A DNA stretch of 53,982 nt from Methylobacterium sp. Leaf108 (GTDB lineage: Bacteria > Pseudomonadota > Alphaproteobacteria > Rhizobiales > Beijerinckiaceae), in assembly GCF_001423265.1 (NCBI RefSeq), contig NZ_LMND01000005.1:1-53982 (forward strand), given 5' to 3'. The number at the start of each line of letters is the position of its first letter. Position 1 is the stretch's first letter. Positions 18,857-30,302 of this stretch are shown here, piece after piece. The notes under the pieces are model-generated. The model searched no databases, was not told the DNA's origin, and worked only from the letters and a program-made list of their open reading frames with translations. The translations under genes and the position numbers were made by a program.

Positions 18857-20551
18857 ATGCTGACCGACCGGACACCCGCGCGACCGTGGCTGTCGTCCTA
18901 TCCGCCGCATGTGCCGGCCGAGATCGAGGTCGACCGCCTTGGCACCCTCGTCGACCTGTTCGAGGCCAGCCTGTCGCAGTTCGCGGACCGTCCGGCCGTC
19001 CAGTGCTTCGGGGCCCAGATGAGCTACGCGGCGGTCGGGCAATCGGCCCGGGACCTCGCGTCCTGGCTGGCGGCGCAGGGCCTCGGCAAGGGCGACCGCG
19101 TCGCCCTGATGATGCCCAACGTCCCGGCCTACCCGGTGGCGATCTTCGGGGTGCTCCTGGCCGGCTGCACCGTCGTCAACGTCAACCCGCTCTACACGCC
19201 CCGGGAACTCACCGCCCAGCTCAACGACTCGGGCGCGAGGATTCTCGTGGTCCTCGAGAACTTCGCCCACACCGTGGCGGATGCCCTGCCCGAGATCGCC
19301 CTCGACCGGGTCGTGGTGGCCGGTCCCGGCGACGGGCTCGGGCTGAAGGGGCGCCTGATCGGGCTGGCCTCGCGCCATATCAAAAAGGCGGTGCCGGCCT
19401 ATTCCTTCCCGGCCGGCCTGGCGATCCGGTTCGAGGCGGCGTTGAAGGACGGCCACGGCCGCAAGCCGCCCGAGGTCGCGGTCTCGCCCGACGACCTCGC
19501 CTTCCTGCAATACACCGGCGGGACGACCGGCATCGCCAAGGCCGCGATGCTGACCCATCGCAACATCGTCGCCAATGTCACGCAGTCGGAGGTCTGGCTC
19601 GGGGTGGCCCGGAGCAAGGCCGGCCGCAAGGTCATGGTCACGGCGCTGCCGCTCTATCACATCTTCGCCCTGACGGCCTGTTTCTTCTTCTTCTTCAAGG
19701 TCGGCGGCTGCTGCCTGCTGATCCCCAACCCGCGCGATGCGGCGGGTTTCGTCAAGACGCTCAAGGGCACCCGCTTCACCCACCTGTCGGGGGTCAACAC
19801 GCTGTTCAACCTGCTCCTGAACACGCCGGGGTTCGATCAGGTCGATTTCTCCCGGGTCGAGTTCACGATCGCGGGCGGCATGGCGGTGCAGGCCCCGGTC
19901 GCCGCCCGCTGGCAGGCGGTGACGGGCCACGCCATCATCGAGGGCTACGGCCTCTCGGAGACCTCGCCGGTGGTCTGCGTCAACCCGCCCGGCCTCGCGC
20001 AATGGTCCGGCACGATCGGCTATCCGCTCTCGTCGACGGACCTGGTCATCCGAGACCTCGACGGGCGCGAGTTGCCGTTCGGCGAACCGGGCGAACTCTG
20101 CGTGCGCGGCCCCCAGGTCATGGCCGGGTACTGGAAGCGGCCCGACGAGACCGCCCGGGCCACCACCGCCGACGGCTTCTTCCGCACCGGCGACGTCGCG
20201 GTCCTCGGGGCCGACGGCCAGGTGCGGATCGTCGACCGGATGAAGGACATGATTCTGGTCTCGGGGTTCAACGTCTATCCCAACGAGATCGAGGATGTCC
20301 TGGCGGGCCATCCCGGCGTGCTCGAATGCGCCGTCGTGGGCGCCGAATCCGAGGAGACCGGGGAGACGGTGGTCGCCCATGTCGTGCGCAAGGACGAGGC
20401 CCTCACCGCCGAGGCGTTGCGGACCTACGCCCGTTCGCAGCTGACCGGCTACAAGGTGCCGCGGCGCATCGTCTTCCGCGACACTCTGCCCAAGACCAAC
20501 GTCGGCAAGGTGCTGCGCCGCGCCCTCAGGGACGAAACCGGCCCGGTGTGA
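18857..20551 (+). CDS. fadD: Long-chain fatty acid-CoA ligase
   Basis: An ATP-dependent, AMP-forming acyl-CoA synthetase (564 residues, family norm about 560) that activates long-chain fatty acids for beta-oxidation or lipid synthesis. Visible motifs: the P-loop-like YTGGTTG at 219-225, GYGLSETSPV, the linker and C-terminal region TGDVAVLGADGQVRIVDRMKDM, and the catalytic lysine near the end in PKTNVGKVLRR. A GGGAGG site precedes the ATG. Its last codon (GTG, Val) and TGA stop are the first six bases of a dispersed repeat, copy 1. An operator-like palindrome lies upstream. Confidence 0.93.
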   Translation: MLTDRTPARPWLSSYPPHVPAEIEVDRLGTLVDLFEASLSQFADRPAVQCFGAQMSYAAVGQSARDLASWLAAQGLGKGDRVALMMPNVPAYPVAIFGVLLAGCTVVNVNPLYTPRELTAQLNDSGARILVVLENFAHTVADALPEIALDRVVVAGPGDGLGLKGRLIGLASRHIKKAVPAYSFPAGLAIRFEAALKDGHGRKPPEVAVSPDDLAFLQYTGGTTGIAKAAMLTHRNIVANVTQSEVWLGVARSKAGRKVMVTALPLYHIFALTACFFFFFKVGGCCLLIPNPRDAAGFVKTLKGTRFTHLSGVNTLFNLLLNTPGFDQVDFSRVEFTIAGGMAVQAPVAARWQAVTGHAIIEGYGLSETSPVVCVNPPGLAQWSGTIGYPLSSTDLVIRDLDGRELPFGEPGELCVRGPQVMAGYWKRPDETARATTADGFFRTGDVAVLGADGQVRIVDRMKDMILVSGFNVYPNEIEDVLAGHPGVLECAVVGAESEETGETVVAHVVRKDEALTAEALRTYARSQLTGYKVPRRIVFRDTLPKTNVGKVLRRALRDETGPV

Positions 20552-20658
20552 TACGGTTTCCGCTTGGATCAAGCGGGAACCGTATCACCGAGCCCGCGCG
20601 GCGCCTGAGCGAAGCCCATGTTCGCATCACGAAGTGATCACCCGGAAATGGTGTGAGG
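20546..20658 (+). repeat. Two-hairpin dispersed repeat, copy 1
   Basis: A ~112-base element shared with 21744-21853. It begins with GTGTGATACGG, forms a near-perfect 19 bp hairpin around TCAAGCGG, continues through a ~33-base core identical in both copies (20586-20619), and ends with a second hairpin built on ATCAC-GAA-GTGAT. In this copy the outer part of the second stem has decayed. The first six bases supply the last codon and stop of fadD. The first hairpin could act as a terminator although it lacks a T run. Confidence 0.8.
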
Positions 20659-20804
20659 CCGTCGGGGCTGTCCGAGCGGCCGTAACCGCGGCGGCGGTCG
20701 CGCCGAATGGAGACGAGCGCGCTTGCCGAGGGACGGTGGCGTGCCGATGTTCGTCGGCAAGCGCGCCGCCAGGCCCGCACCGCAGGAAGCCCCGAGGAGT
20801 CACG

Positions 20805-21749
20805 ATGTACGTCAAGCGCCGCCGCGGATGGGAGATCCCCGAGACCCAGGCCACCCCGGAGAGCGTCTTCCTCAACCGACGCGCCCTGCTCGGCGGTGCC
20901 GCCGGCCTCGCGGCCGGATCGGCGTTCGGCGGTCCGGCGGCCTTCGCCGCAGACGGCGGCTATCCGGCACCGCGCAACGAGGCCTACACCCTCGACCGGC
21001 CGGTGACGGCCGAGAAATACAGCGCGAACTACAACAATTTCTACGAGTTCAGCACGTCCAAGACCGTGCTGCCCGAGGCCAATGCCCTCAAGACGAAGCC
21101 CTGGACCATCAAGATCGACGGTCTCGTCGAGAAGCCGTTCGAGATCGCGGTCGAGGACCTGATCAGCAAGATCGGCCTCGAGGAACGCCTCTATCGCCAC
21201 CGCTGCGTCGAGGCATGGTCGATGTCGGTGCCCTGGACGGGCTTTCCCCTCTCCAAGCTCGTGGCGCTCGCCAAGCCCCTGTCGGGCGCGAAATACGTGC
21301 AGATGCAGACCTTCATGGACAAGGCCGTGGCCCCGGGCCAGCGCCAGTTCATCTATCCCTGGCCCTACACGGAAGGGCTGACGATGGAGGAGGCCGCCAA
21401 CGACCTCGCCTTCATCGCCACCGGCGTCTACGGCAAGCCGCTCGCCAACCAGTTCGGTGCCCCGATCCGCCTGGCGGTGCCGTGGAAGTACGGCTTCAAG
21501 TCGGTCAAATCGATCGTGAAGCTGTCCTTCGTCGAAGCCCGCCCGAAGACCTTCTGGGAGGGGCTGCAGGCGCAGGAGTACGGTTTCTGGGCCAACGTGA
21601 ACCCCGCAGTGCCGCACCCGCGCTGGAGCCAGGCCAGCGAGCGGGTCCTGGGCACCGACCAGCGCGTGCCGACCCTGATCTACAACGGCTACGGCGAGCA
21701 GGTGGCCGGGCTCTACAAGGGTCTGGAGAAGGAACGGTTGTTCGTGTGA
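20805..21749 (+). CDS. msrP: Protein-methionine-sulfoxide reductase, molybdopterin catalytic subunit
   Basis: MsrP (YedY) repairs oxidised methionines in periplasmic proteins using a molybdenum cofactor. The 314-residue product has a twin-arginine signal (NRRALLGGAAGLAAGSAF, Arg25-Arg26), the oxidoreductase molybdopterin-binding domain, and the Mo-ligating cysteine in RHRCVEAWSMSVPWTG (Cys134). The ATG at 20805 follows GAGGAG. The usual membrane haem partner gene msrQ is not next to it. Both flanks carry copies of the same repeat, and its final Val codon and TGA lie in copy 2. Confidence 0.93.
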   Translation: MYVKRRRGWEIPETQATPESVFLNRRALLGGAAGLAAGSAFGGPAAFAADGGYPAPRNEAYTLDRPVTAEKYSANYNNFYEFSTSKTVLPEANALKTKPWTIKIDGLVEKPFEIAVEDLISKIGLEERLYRHRCVEAWSMSVPWTGFPLSKLVALAKPLSGAKYVQMQTFMDKAVAPGQRQFIYPWPYTEGLTMEEAANDLAFIATGVYGKPLANQFGAPIRLAVPWKYGFKSVKSIVKLSFVEARPKTFWEGLQAQEYGFWANVNPAVPHPRWSQASERVLGTDQRVPTLIYNGYGEQVAGLYKGLEKERLFV

Positions 21750-21853
21750 TACGGTTTGCGCTTGAATCAAGCGGGAACCGTATCACCGAGCCCGCGCGGC
21801 GCCTGAGCGAAGCCCATTTCCACATCACGAAGTGATGTGGAAATGGTATGAGG
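21744..21853 (+). repeat. Two-hairpin dispersed repeat, copy 2
   Basis: The better preserved copy of the element at 20546. The first hairpin pairs 21747-21765 with 21767-21785 (two mismatches). The core CACCGAGCCCGCGCGGCGCC and following bases are identical to copy 1. The second hairpin is a perfect 15 bp stem, 21814-21828 with 21832-21846, around a GAA loop. The element begins at the last codon of msrP and supplies its stop. It ends 20 bases before the remnant antitoxin gene. Confidence 0.8.
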
Positions 21854-21873
21854 GACGTCAGCCCGGATGGAGC

Positions 21874-22035
21874 TCACCCCAAGGCGCGGCGGAGGATGGC
21901 GTTCACACGGTCCTGCCAGCCGGGAGCCGACGCACGAAAGCGCGCGATGACGTCCGCATCGAGGCGCAGGGTAACCGGCTACTTCGACCCGGTTTCATCG
22001 TGGCCATCGGGAACAGGCTCGCCGTCGATCAGGCG
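21874..22035 (-). pseudogene. brnA: BrnA-type antitoxin remnant, frame-disrupted
   Basis: On the minus strand, one frame ends in VTLRLDADVIARFRASAPGW followed by QDRVNAILRRALG and a TGA at 21874-21876. This is the ribbon-helix-helix C-terminus of BrnA antitoxins. Going upstream the frame meets an in-frame TAG at 21979-21981, and no start codon lies between it and the preceding stop. A neighbouring frame holds MATMKPGR just upstream, consistent with a small deletion. The antitoxin is therefore probably not made, although a late start could yield a fragment. It follows the brnT gene as expected for brnT-brnA order. Confidence 0.65.
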
Positions 22036-22276
22036 GACGGCAAGCGTTGGCCATCCTCATCGAGAAGACGGGACGGCTCTCGCCACGTGAGGTCCAACCG
22101 ACGACGACCATCCGGCCGGCGAGGCGCCCAACCGTGACGATACGAGTGTCGCCGTATGCGGCCCGCAGATCTTCGAATTCATAGACCGGGCCCGCGAAGA
22201 CGGGTTCCGCCGCCCGAAAATCGAGGCCTCGTTCGATCAAGGTCCTATCACGCTTCGACGGATCGACCGTGATCAT
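21995..22276 (-). CDS. brnT: BrnT-family toxin (companion antitoxin broken)
   Basis: A 93-residue protein matching the BrnT ribonuclease toxin family: VDPSKRDRTLIERGLDFRAA, FAGPVYEFEDLRAAYGDTR, VTVGRLAGRMVVVGWTSRG, then SMRMANA. BrnT normally ends soon after a SMR-x-AN-x-R-E motif. Here the last ~17 residues (CRPPDRRRACSRWPR) look like read-through of another frame, so the 3' end may also be shifted. With its antitoxin broken, an active toxin would be harmful, so this copy is probably inactive or unexpressed. Confidence 0.6.
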   Translation of the reverse strand: MITVDPSKRDRTLIERGLDFRAAEPVFAGPVYEFEDLRAAYGDTRIVTVGRLAGRMVVVGWTSRGESRPVFSMRMANACRPPDRRRACSRWPR

Positions 22277-22348
22277 CGATGGGCGGTATCTAGATGACCT
22301 TCCGGCCCGTTGGCTCGGACTCGACCGGCCAGGGGCGTCCGCCCCCGC

Positions 22349-23239
22349 TCAATAAATCCAGCGCTGCGCCTTCGCGACGAGAAAATCGCGAAACGCCTGG
22401 ACGCGGGCGACGGTGCGCATCTCCTCGGCGTAGACGAGGTAGCTTTCCATGTGCGGCATCTCGCTGTCGCGCATGACCTGGACGATCCCGTCCTGCCCGT
22501 CGACGGCGTAATCGGGAAGGATGCCGATGCCGGCTCCGGTCTCGATCGCCTTCTGCAGGGCGGCGATGTTGTTGACCGTGAAGTGGATGGTCCGGCGCTC
22601 CAGCCCCTCGCGGCCCACCGTGGCGAGCCAGTGGGTGGCCAGCAGGTAGGACGGCTCGTTGCCGCCGAACGAGACCAGGCGGTGCTCGTCGAGGTCGGCG
22701 ATGGATTTGGGTTCGCCGAAGCGCTTGACGTAATCCTGGCTGGCGAACGCATGGTAGTGGACCGTGAACAGCCGGCGCTGGATCAGGTCCGGCTGGGCCG
22801 GGCGGCGCATGCGGATGGCCACGTCGGCCTCGCGCATGGCGAGGTCGAGTTCCTCGTTGGTGAGGATGAGCTCGACGCGCACGTCCGGATAGAGGTCGAG
22901 GAACTCGGCCACCCGTTGCGACAGCCAGGAGGTGCCGAGGCCTGTGGTGGTGGTCACCTTGAGGTCGCCCGACGGCCGCTCGCTCGTCTCCACGAGGCGG
23001 GCGCGGGTGTTCTCCAGGCGTAGTTTCATGTCGCGGGCGGCGCGAAACAGGAGGTCGCCCTGCTCGGTGAGGATCAGGCCGCGGGCGTGGCGGTGGAACA
23101 GCGGCGCCTTGAGCTCGCGCTCCAGCGCGCTGATCTGGCGGCTGACCGCCGACTGGCTCAAGCCGATGTCGTCGCCCGCCCGCGTGAAGCTCCCGGCCTC
23201 TGCGACATTGAGGAAGATGCGGATCTTATCCCAGTCCAA
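22349..23239 (-). CDS. LysR-family transcriptional regulator
   Basis: A 296-residue regulator with an N-terminal winged helix-turn-helix (DWDKIRIFLNVAEAGSFTRA, LSQSAVSRQISALERELKAP) and a periplasmic-binding-like effector domain (about 95-296). The start appears to be TTG at 23239, preceded by GGGAGTG; no in-frame ATG or GTG would give a full HTH. Target and inducer are unknown: trxB lies upstream on the same strand and a decayed toxin-antitoxin locus downstream. A palindrome about 110 bases upstream may be its own operator. Confidence 0.88.
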   Translation of the reverse strand: MDWDKIRIFLNVAEAGSFTRAGDDIGLSQSAVSRQISALERELKAPLFHRHARGLILTEQGDLLFRAARDMKLRLENTRARLVETSERPSGDLKVTTTTGLGTSWLSQRVAEFLDLYPDVRVELILTNEELDLAMREADVAIRMRRPAQPDLIQRRLFTVHYHAFASQDYVKRFGEPKSIADLDEHRLVSFGGNEPSYLLATHWLATVGREGLERRTIHFTVNNIAALQKAIETGAGIGILPDYAVDGQDGIVQVMRDSEMPHMESYLVYAEEMRTVARVQAFRDFLVAKAQRWIY

Positions 23240-23348
23240 GGCCGAAGCACTCCCGAACGCAATCCGTCGCCGACCCGTTTCGTGCGGAAAGACCTTGCCG
23301 CCTTTGGCGGCATCCGCCCTAAACTACGGCGTCGATCTTGCGATTGTG

Positions 23349-23364
23349 TTGCACTCCTGTGCAA
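23349..23364. promoter_or_regulatory. Candidate LysR-type operator
   Basis: TTGCAC-TCCT-GTGCAA is a perfect 16-base palindrome, located 110 bases before the TTG start of the LysR gene in the gap after trxB. LysR-type boxes often have TTGCA/TGCAA-like half-sites in this position. The role is inferred. Confidence 0.35.
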
Positions 23365-23454
23365 GCGCGACACACGGGAAAACGCTGGAGCGTCGGACCG
23401 AAAGGGGGATACCGGCTTTCGGGGCAACCACGACGCCACGACGAGGGCCGGCCG

Positions 23455-24429
23455 CTATTCCGCCGCCGCCTGCTGCGGCGTCTCGCCGACGTCGAGGGCG
23501 GCGAGGAACTTCTCCGCCTCCAGGGCCGCCATGCAGCCCATGCCGGCGGCGGTGATGGCCTGGCGGTAGACGTCGTCGGTGACGTCGCCGGCGGCATAGA
23601 CGCCGGGGATCGCCGTCTCCGTCGTGCCGGGCCGCACCGTGATGTAGCCGCCCTGGCGCAGGTCGAGCTGGCCTTCGAACAGGCCGGTGGCGGGCTGGTG
23701 ACCGATCGCCACGAAGACGCCGTCGGCCTTGCGCTCGACGATCTCGCCGCTGCGCACGTCCTTGAGCCGCAGGTGCGTGACCGAAGGCGGCTTCTGCGTG
23801 CCGCAGATCTCCTCCACCGCGTGGTGCCAGAGCACCTCGACGTTGGCGTGCTTGAACAACCGCTCCTGCAGGATGCGCTCGGCCCGGAACTCGCCCCGGC
23901 GGTGGACCACGGTGACCTTGGCGGCGATGTTGGCGAGATAGAGGGCCTCCTCGACGGCGGTATTGCCGCCGCCCACCACGGCGACCTCCTTGCCGCGGAA
24001 GAAAAAGCCGTCGCAGGTGGCGCAGGCCGAGACGCCGAAGCCCTGGAACGCCGCCTCCGAGGGCAGGCCGAGCCACTTCGCCTGGGCGCCGGTGGCGATG
24101 ATCAGCGCGTCGCAGGAGTAGGTCTCGCCGGAATCCGCCTCGAGCCGGAACGGCCGGCTCTTGAGGTCGACCTTGGTGATGTACTCGGCCAGCACCTCGG
24201 TGCCGACGTGCTCGGCCTGCTGCCGCATCTGCTCCATCAGCCACGGGCCCTGGATGGCTTGCGCGAAACCCGGATAGTTCTCGACGTCGGTGGTGATCAT
24301 GAGCTGGCCGCCGGGCTGGAAGCCGGAGATCATCAGCGGCGCGACCATGGCGCGGGCGGCATAGATCGCCGCCGTGTAGCCGGCCGGACCCGAGCCGACG
24401 ATGACGAGGCGGGCGTGACGGTGGGCCAT
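23455..24429 (-). CDS. trxB: Thioredoxin-disulfide reductase
   Basis: A 324-residue flavoenzyme that passes electrons from NADPH to thioredoxin. It shows the FAD-binding IVGSGPAGYTAAIYAAR at the N-terminus, the redox pair CATC at 136-139 (SACATCDGFF), the NADPH-binding VVGGGNTAVEEALYL, and AAGDVTDDVYRQAITAAGMG at the C-terminal FAD site. The ATG at 24429 has AGGAG upstream. It starts 22 bases after the ELM1-like gene and is the last gene of the greA - secreted protein - ELM1-like - trxB run. The length matches the low-molecular-weight class. Confidence 0.95.
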   Translation of the reverse strand: MAHRHARLVIVGSGPAGYTAAIYAARAMVAPLMISGFQPGGQLMITTDVENYPGFAQAIQGPWLMEQMRQQAEHVGTEVLAEYITKVDLKSRPFRLEADSGETYSCDALIIATGAQAKWLGLPSEAAFQGFGVSACATCDGFFFRGKEVAVVGGGNTAVEEALYLANIAAKVTVVHRRGEFRAERILQERLFKHANVEVLWHHAVEEICGTQKPPSVTHLRLKDVRSGEIVERKADGVFVAIGHQPATGLFEGQLDLRQGGYITVRPGTTETAIPGVYAAGDVTDDVYRQAITAAGMGCMAALEAEKFLAALDVGETPQQAAAE

Positions 24430-24451
24430 GGCGAACGACTCCTGGTGGCGA

Positions 24452-25462
24452 TCAACGGGAGAGCGCGATCCCTGCCTGATGACGCATGTAGGCATCGGCG
24501 AGGCGTCGCGCGATCTCCGGTGTCGCGTCGATGGGTGCGTAATGCAACATGTCGAGCTGGCCCGTAAACGGCGCCAGGGCGCCGGCCGCCTGCAATCCCG
24601 CAAAGAAGCGGCGATGCCGGACATAGGTCCCGGGGAGTTCGAACAGCAGCACGGCGACGCCGGTGCTCACCGCCTCGCCGACCATGTTGGCGGAATCGGA
24701 GGTCACGACCACCGCCTCGGCCAGCGCCAGCATCGGCACGTAGGGGTTCTCGCCGCTCCCGTCCCAGAAGAAGGCGGGCCTGTCCTTCGCGAGGGCGGCC
24801 AGCGCCGCGCGGAGTGCCGGAGGCGTGCGCCGGGAGACCGTGAGCATGAGGGAGGCCCCCGCCTCGCTCAGGGCCGACAGCTCCGCCAGCAGGCGGGCGG
24901 TGTCCGCCGCGGAAAATCGCAGGTGCCGGCTGTCGCCTCCCACCAGGACGGCGACGCGCGGACGGGGGAGGGCGGCAAGGCGCGGGTCGGGCGCGGCGCG
25001 GGCGGCGGCCAGGCGCGCCGGCGTCACGCGATGCGGCGGCGTCGGCGTGGTCAGAACGTTCGCACCGCGCAGGTCGTCGTAATCCGGCACCCAGATGAAG
25101 TCGGCGCTGGCCGGACCGGTGCGGGGGTCCTTGAGAAAGGCGGTGAAGGTGCGGCCGGCGCTCGCCCGGCGGATGGCCCGCAGGTAGGGCACCGCCTGCC
25201 GGCCGGAGGCGAGGAGAAGGTCGGGGAGGGGACCGGCCAGCGCGCCGCCGGACCGGCCGGGGGCATGGCGGGGGTCGACGGGCCCCCATGGAGCCAGCCA
25301 CGAGAACGGCGCACGGCCCGAGATGCGACGGACGTCGGCCCGGAGGCCGAGGGTCTCGACGAGGCCGAGGCACTGGGTCTCGTCGCCGGCCTTGCCGTCG
25401 GTGATCACCCAGGCCCGGGCGCGGGCGATGTCCGGCGGCGGGGCCGCGGAACCGGCCTTCAC
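24452..25462 (-). CDS. ELM1-like (mitochondrial fission ELM1 / DUF1022) family protein
   Basis: A 336-residue protein of the ELM1 family, named for the plant mitochondrial fission factor and widespread in alphaproteobacteria. Seen: WVITDGKAGDETQCLGL at the N-terminus; LLASGRQAVPYLRAIRR; FLKDPRTG; VLVGGDSRHLRFS; and a glycosyltransferase-like VTSDSANMVGEAVSTGVAV late in the chain, which suggests a GT-B type fold. Bacterial function is unknown. GTG 25462 overlaps the upstream stop as GTGA; an ATG at 25489 (nine residues longer) is an alternative with a 31-base overlap. Confidence 0.85.
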   Translation of the reverse strand: MKAGSAAPPPDIARARAWVITDGKAGDETQCLGLVETLGLRADVRRISGRAPFSWLAPWGPVDPRHAPGRSGGALAGPLPDLLLASGRQAVPYLRAIRRASAGRTFTAFLKDPRTGPASADFIWVPDYDDLRGANVLTTPTPPHRVTPARLAAARAAPDPRLAALPRPRVAVLVGGDSRHLRFSAADTARLLAELSALSEAGASLMLTVSRRTPPALRAALAALAKDRPAFFWDGSGENPYVPMLALAEAVVVTSDSANMVGEAVSTGVAVLLFELPGTYVRHRRFFAGLQAAGALAPFTGQLDMLHYAPIDATPEIARRLADAYMRHQAGIALSR

Positions 25463-25992
25463 CCGTCGGGCAGCGCGCGGCGCAGCCATTGCGCGTAATG
25501 CTCGGCGATGGCCGTGACCCGGCGGCGCTCGGATTCGGGATCGTACCAGGCGCCGCCCGAACTCGCCGGCAGGGCGGACAGCTGGGGATGCCGGGCGATG
25601 ACCTCGCCGCGAGGGCCCAGGAGCAGGGCCTCGCCGTCGAGGTAGTCGGTATGGCCGCCGCCGCCGAAGCGGCGTCCCTCGGAACCGACATAGGCGGTCA
25701 GCGACAGGCTGCGGACCACCACGACGAGGGCAGGCCCCTGGCCGCCGAGGCGGTCGGCGAAGCTCCTGCGCAACGCCGCCAGGAGATCCGCCTGCAGGGC
25801 CTCCGCCTCGGCGCCGCCGCCCTTCGCCAGGAAGGGGCGGACGTCGACGCGGATCGCCGAGACCCGACCGCCTGCGAGGGCGGCGAGGCCCTCGGCACGG
25901 AGGCCGATCCCGCCAGCCAGAAGGACGGCGAGCGTCAGCGCGATCCGCGACACGCCGATCCGGCCAAGGCCTGCGAAGGCCTCAGCCACCAT
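25459..25992 (-). CDS. Hypothetical secreted protein between greA and the ELM1-like gene
   Basis: A 177-residue protein with an N-terminal hydrophobic segment (about residues 15-32, [14 protein letters not shown]) that looks like a signal peptide or anchor. The mature part contains [32 protein letters not shown] and [20 protein letters not shown], suggesting a small beta-rich periplasmic domain. I do not recognise the family. It starts 11 bases inside the end of greA and its stop overlaps the GTG of the ELM1-like gene by four bases, so three genes are translationally linked. Confidence 0.65.
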   Translation of the reverse strand: MVAEAFAGLGRIGVSRIALTLAVLLAGGIGLRAEGLAALAGGRVSAIRVDVRPFLAKGGGAEAEALQADLLAALRRSFADRLGGQGPALVVVVRSLSLTAYVGSEGRRFGGGGHTDYLDGEALLLGPRGEVIARHPQLSALPASSGGAWYDPESERRRVTAIAEHYAQWLRRALPDG

Positions 25993-26464
25993 ACTGGACG
26001 GCGACGACTTCGTAGGACTTGCCGCCGCCGGGCGTCGTCACCTCGACGGTGTCGCCCACGCCCTTGCCGATCAGGGCGCGGGCGATCGGCGAGGTGATCG
26101 AGACCAGCCCCGAGCGCACGTCCGCCTCCGGCTCGCCGACGAGCTGATAGGTCTTCTCTTCCTCGGTATCCTCGTCGACGAGCTTCACGGTGGCGCCGAA
26201 CTTGATCTTGGTGCCCGAGAGCTTGGTGACGTCGATGACCTCGGCGCGGGAGATCATGCTCTCCAATTCGAGGACGCGGCCCTCGTTGTGGGACTGCGCC
26301 TCCTTGGCGGCGTGATACTCGGCGTTCTCCGAGAGATCCCCCAGGGCGCGGGCCTCCGAGATGGCCTGGATGATGCGCTGGCGCTCCACCTGCTGGCGAT
26401 GCTTGAGCTCGGCCTCCAGGGCCGCGAAGCCCCGCACCGTCATCGGAACCTTGTCTATCGTCAT
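25982..26464 (-). CDS. greA: Transcription elongation factor GreA
   Basis: GreA rescues backtracked RNA polymerase by stimulating transcript cleavage through the secondary channel. The 160-residue product has the N-terminal coiled coil (residues about 8-75) with the tip motif [16 protein letters not shown], which carries the acidic residues that act in the active site, and the C-terminal FKBP-like domain ([20 protein letters not shown]). ATG 26464 gives the family length; a longer upstream frame adds 39 unlikely residues. It lies 121 bases after carB and overlaps the next gene by 11 bases. Confidence 0.95.
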   Translation of the reverse strand: MTIDKVPMTVRGFAALEAELKHRQQVERQRIIQAISEARALGDLSENAEYHAAKEAQSHNEGRVLELESMISRAEVIDVTKLSGTKIKFGATVKLVDEDTEEEKTYQLVGEPEADVRSGLVSITSPIARALIGKGVGDTVEVTTPGGGKSYEVVAVQYGG

Positions 26465-26585
26465 CGTCTCGCGCCACAATGAATAGGCCCGGTCGGGAAC
26501 GCTGCCGCTCCCTCCGGGCCAAATGAAACATGTCCCGTTCGCCGCCCCTGGAAGGGCGATGCTAGGACGGCCTGCGCGCACTATT

Positions 26586-30071
<3,486 letters not shown>

Positions 30072-30302
30072 CGGACGCCTTGGATGCGGGCGCGCGCACC
30101 CGACCTCGCCGGGCGCCGATACGCGGCACGGGCAAAGGGGCGCTGGCGGCCGGGATTGTCGTTGGAATTTGGCCTTACACGGCGGACGCGCGGTTTGGAA
30201 GGGCGCGCGACCCGGGAAGGGGCGGGAGTGCCGTCCGGGCGATGGCGCCCGCCGCGCGATCCGATCCCGGTCTTTGCGGGGGCGGCTGCGCGCGGTCGCC
30301 CG

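Noticed and set aside
20546..21853. Composite transposon carrying msrP
   Set aside because: The flanking copies are direct repeats with hairpins, but no transposase, terminal inverted repeats or target duplication is visible. A dispersed palindromic element is a simpler reading.
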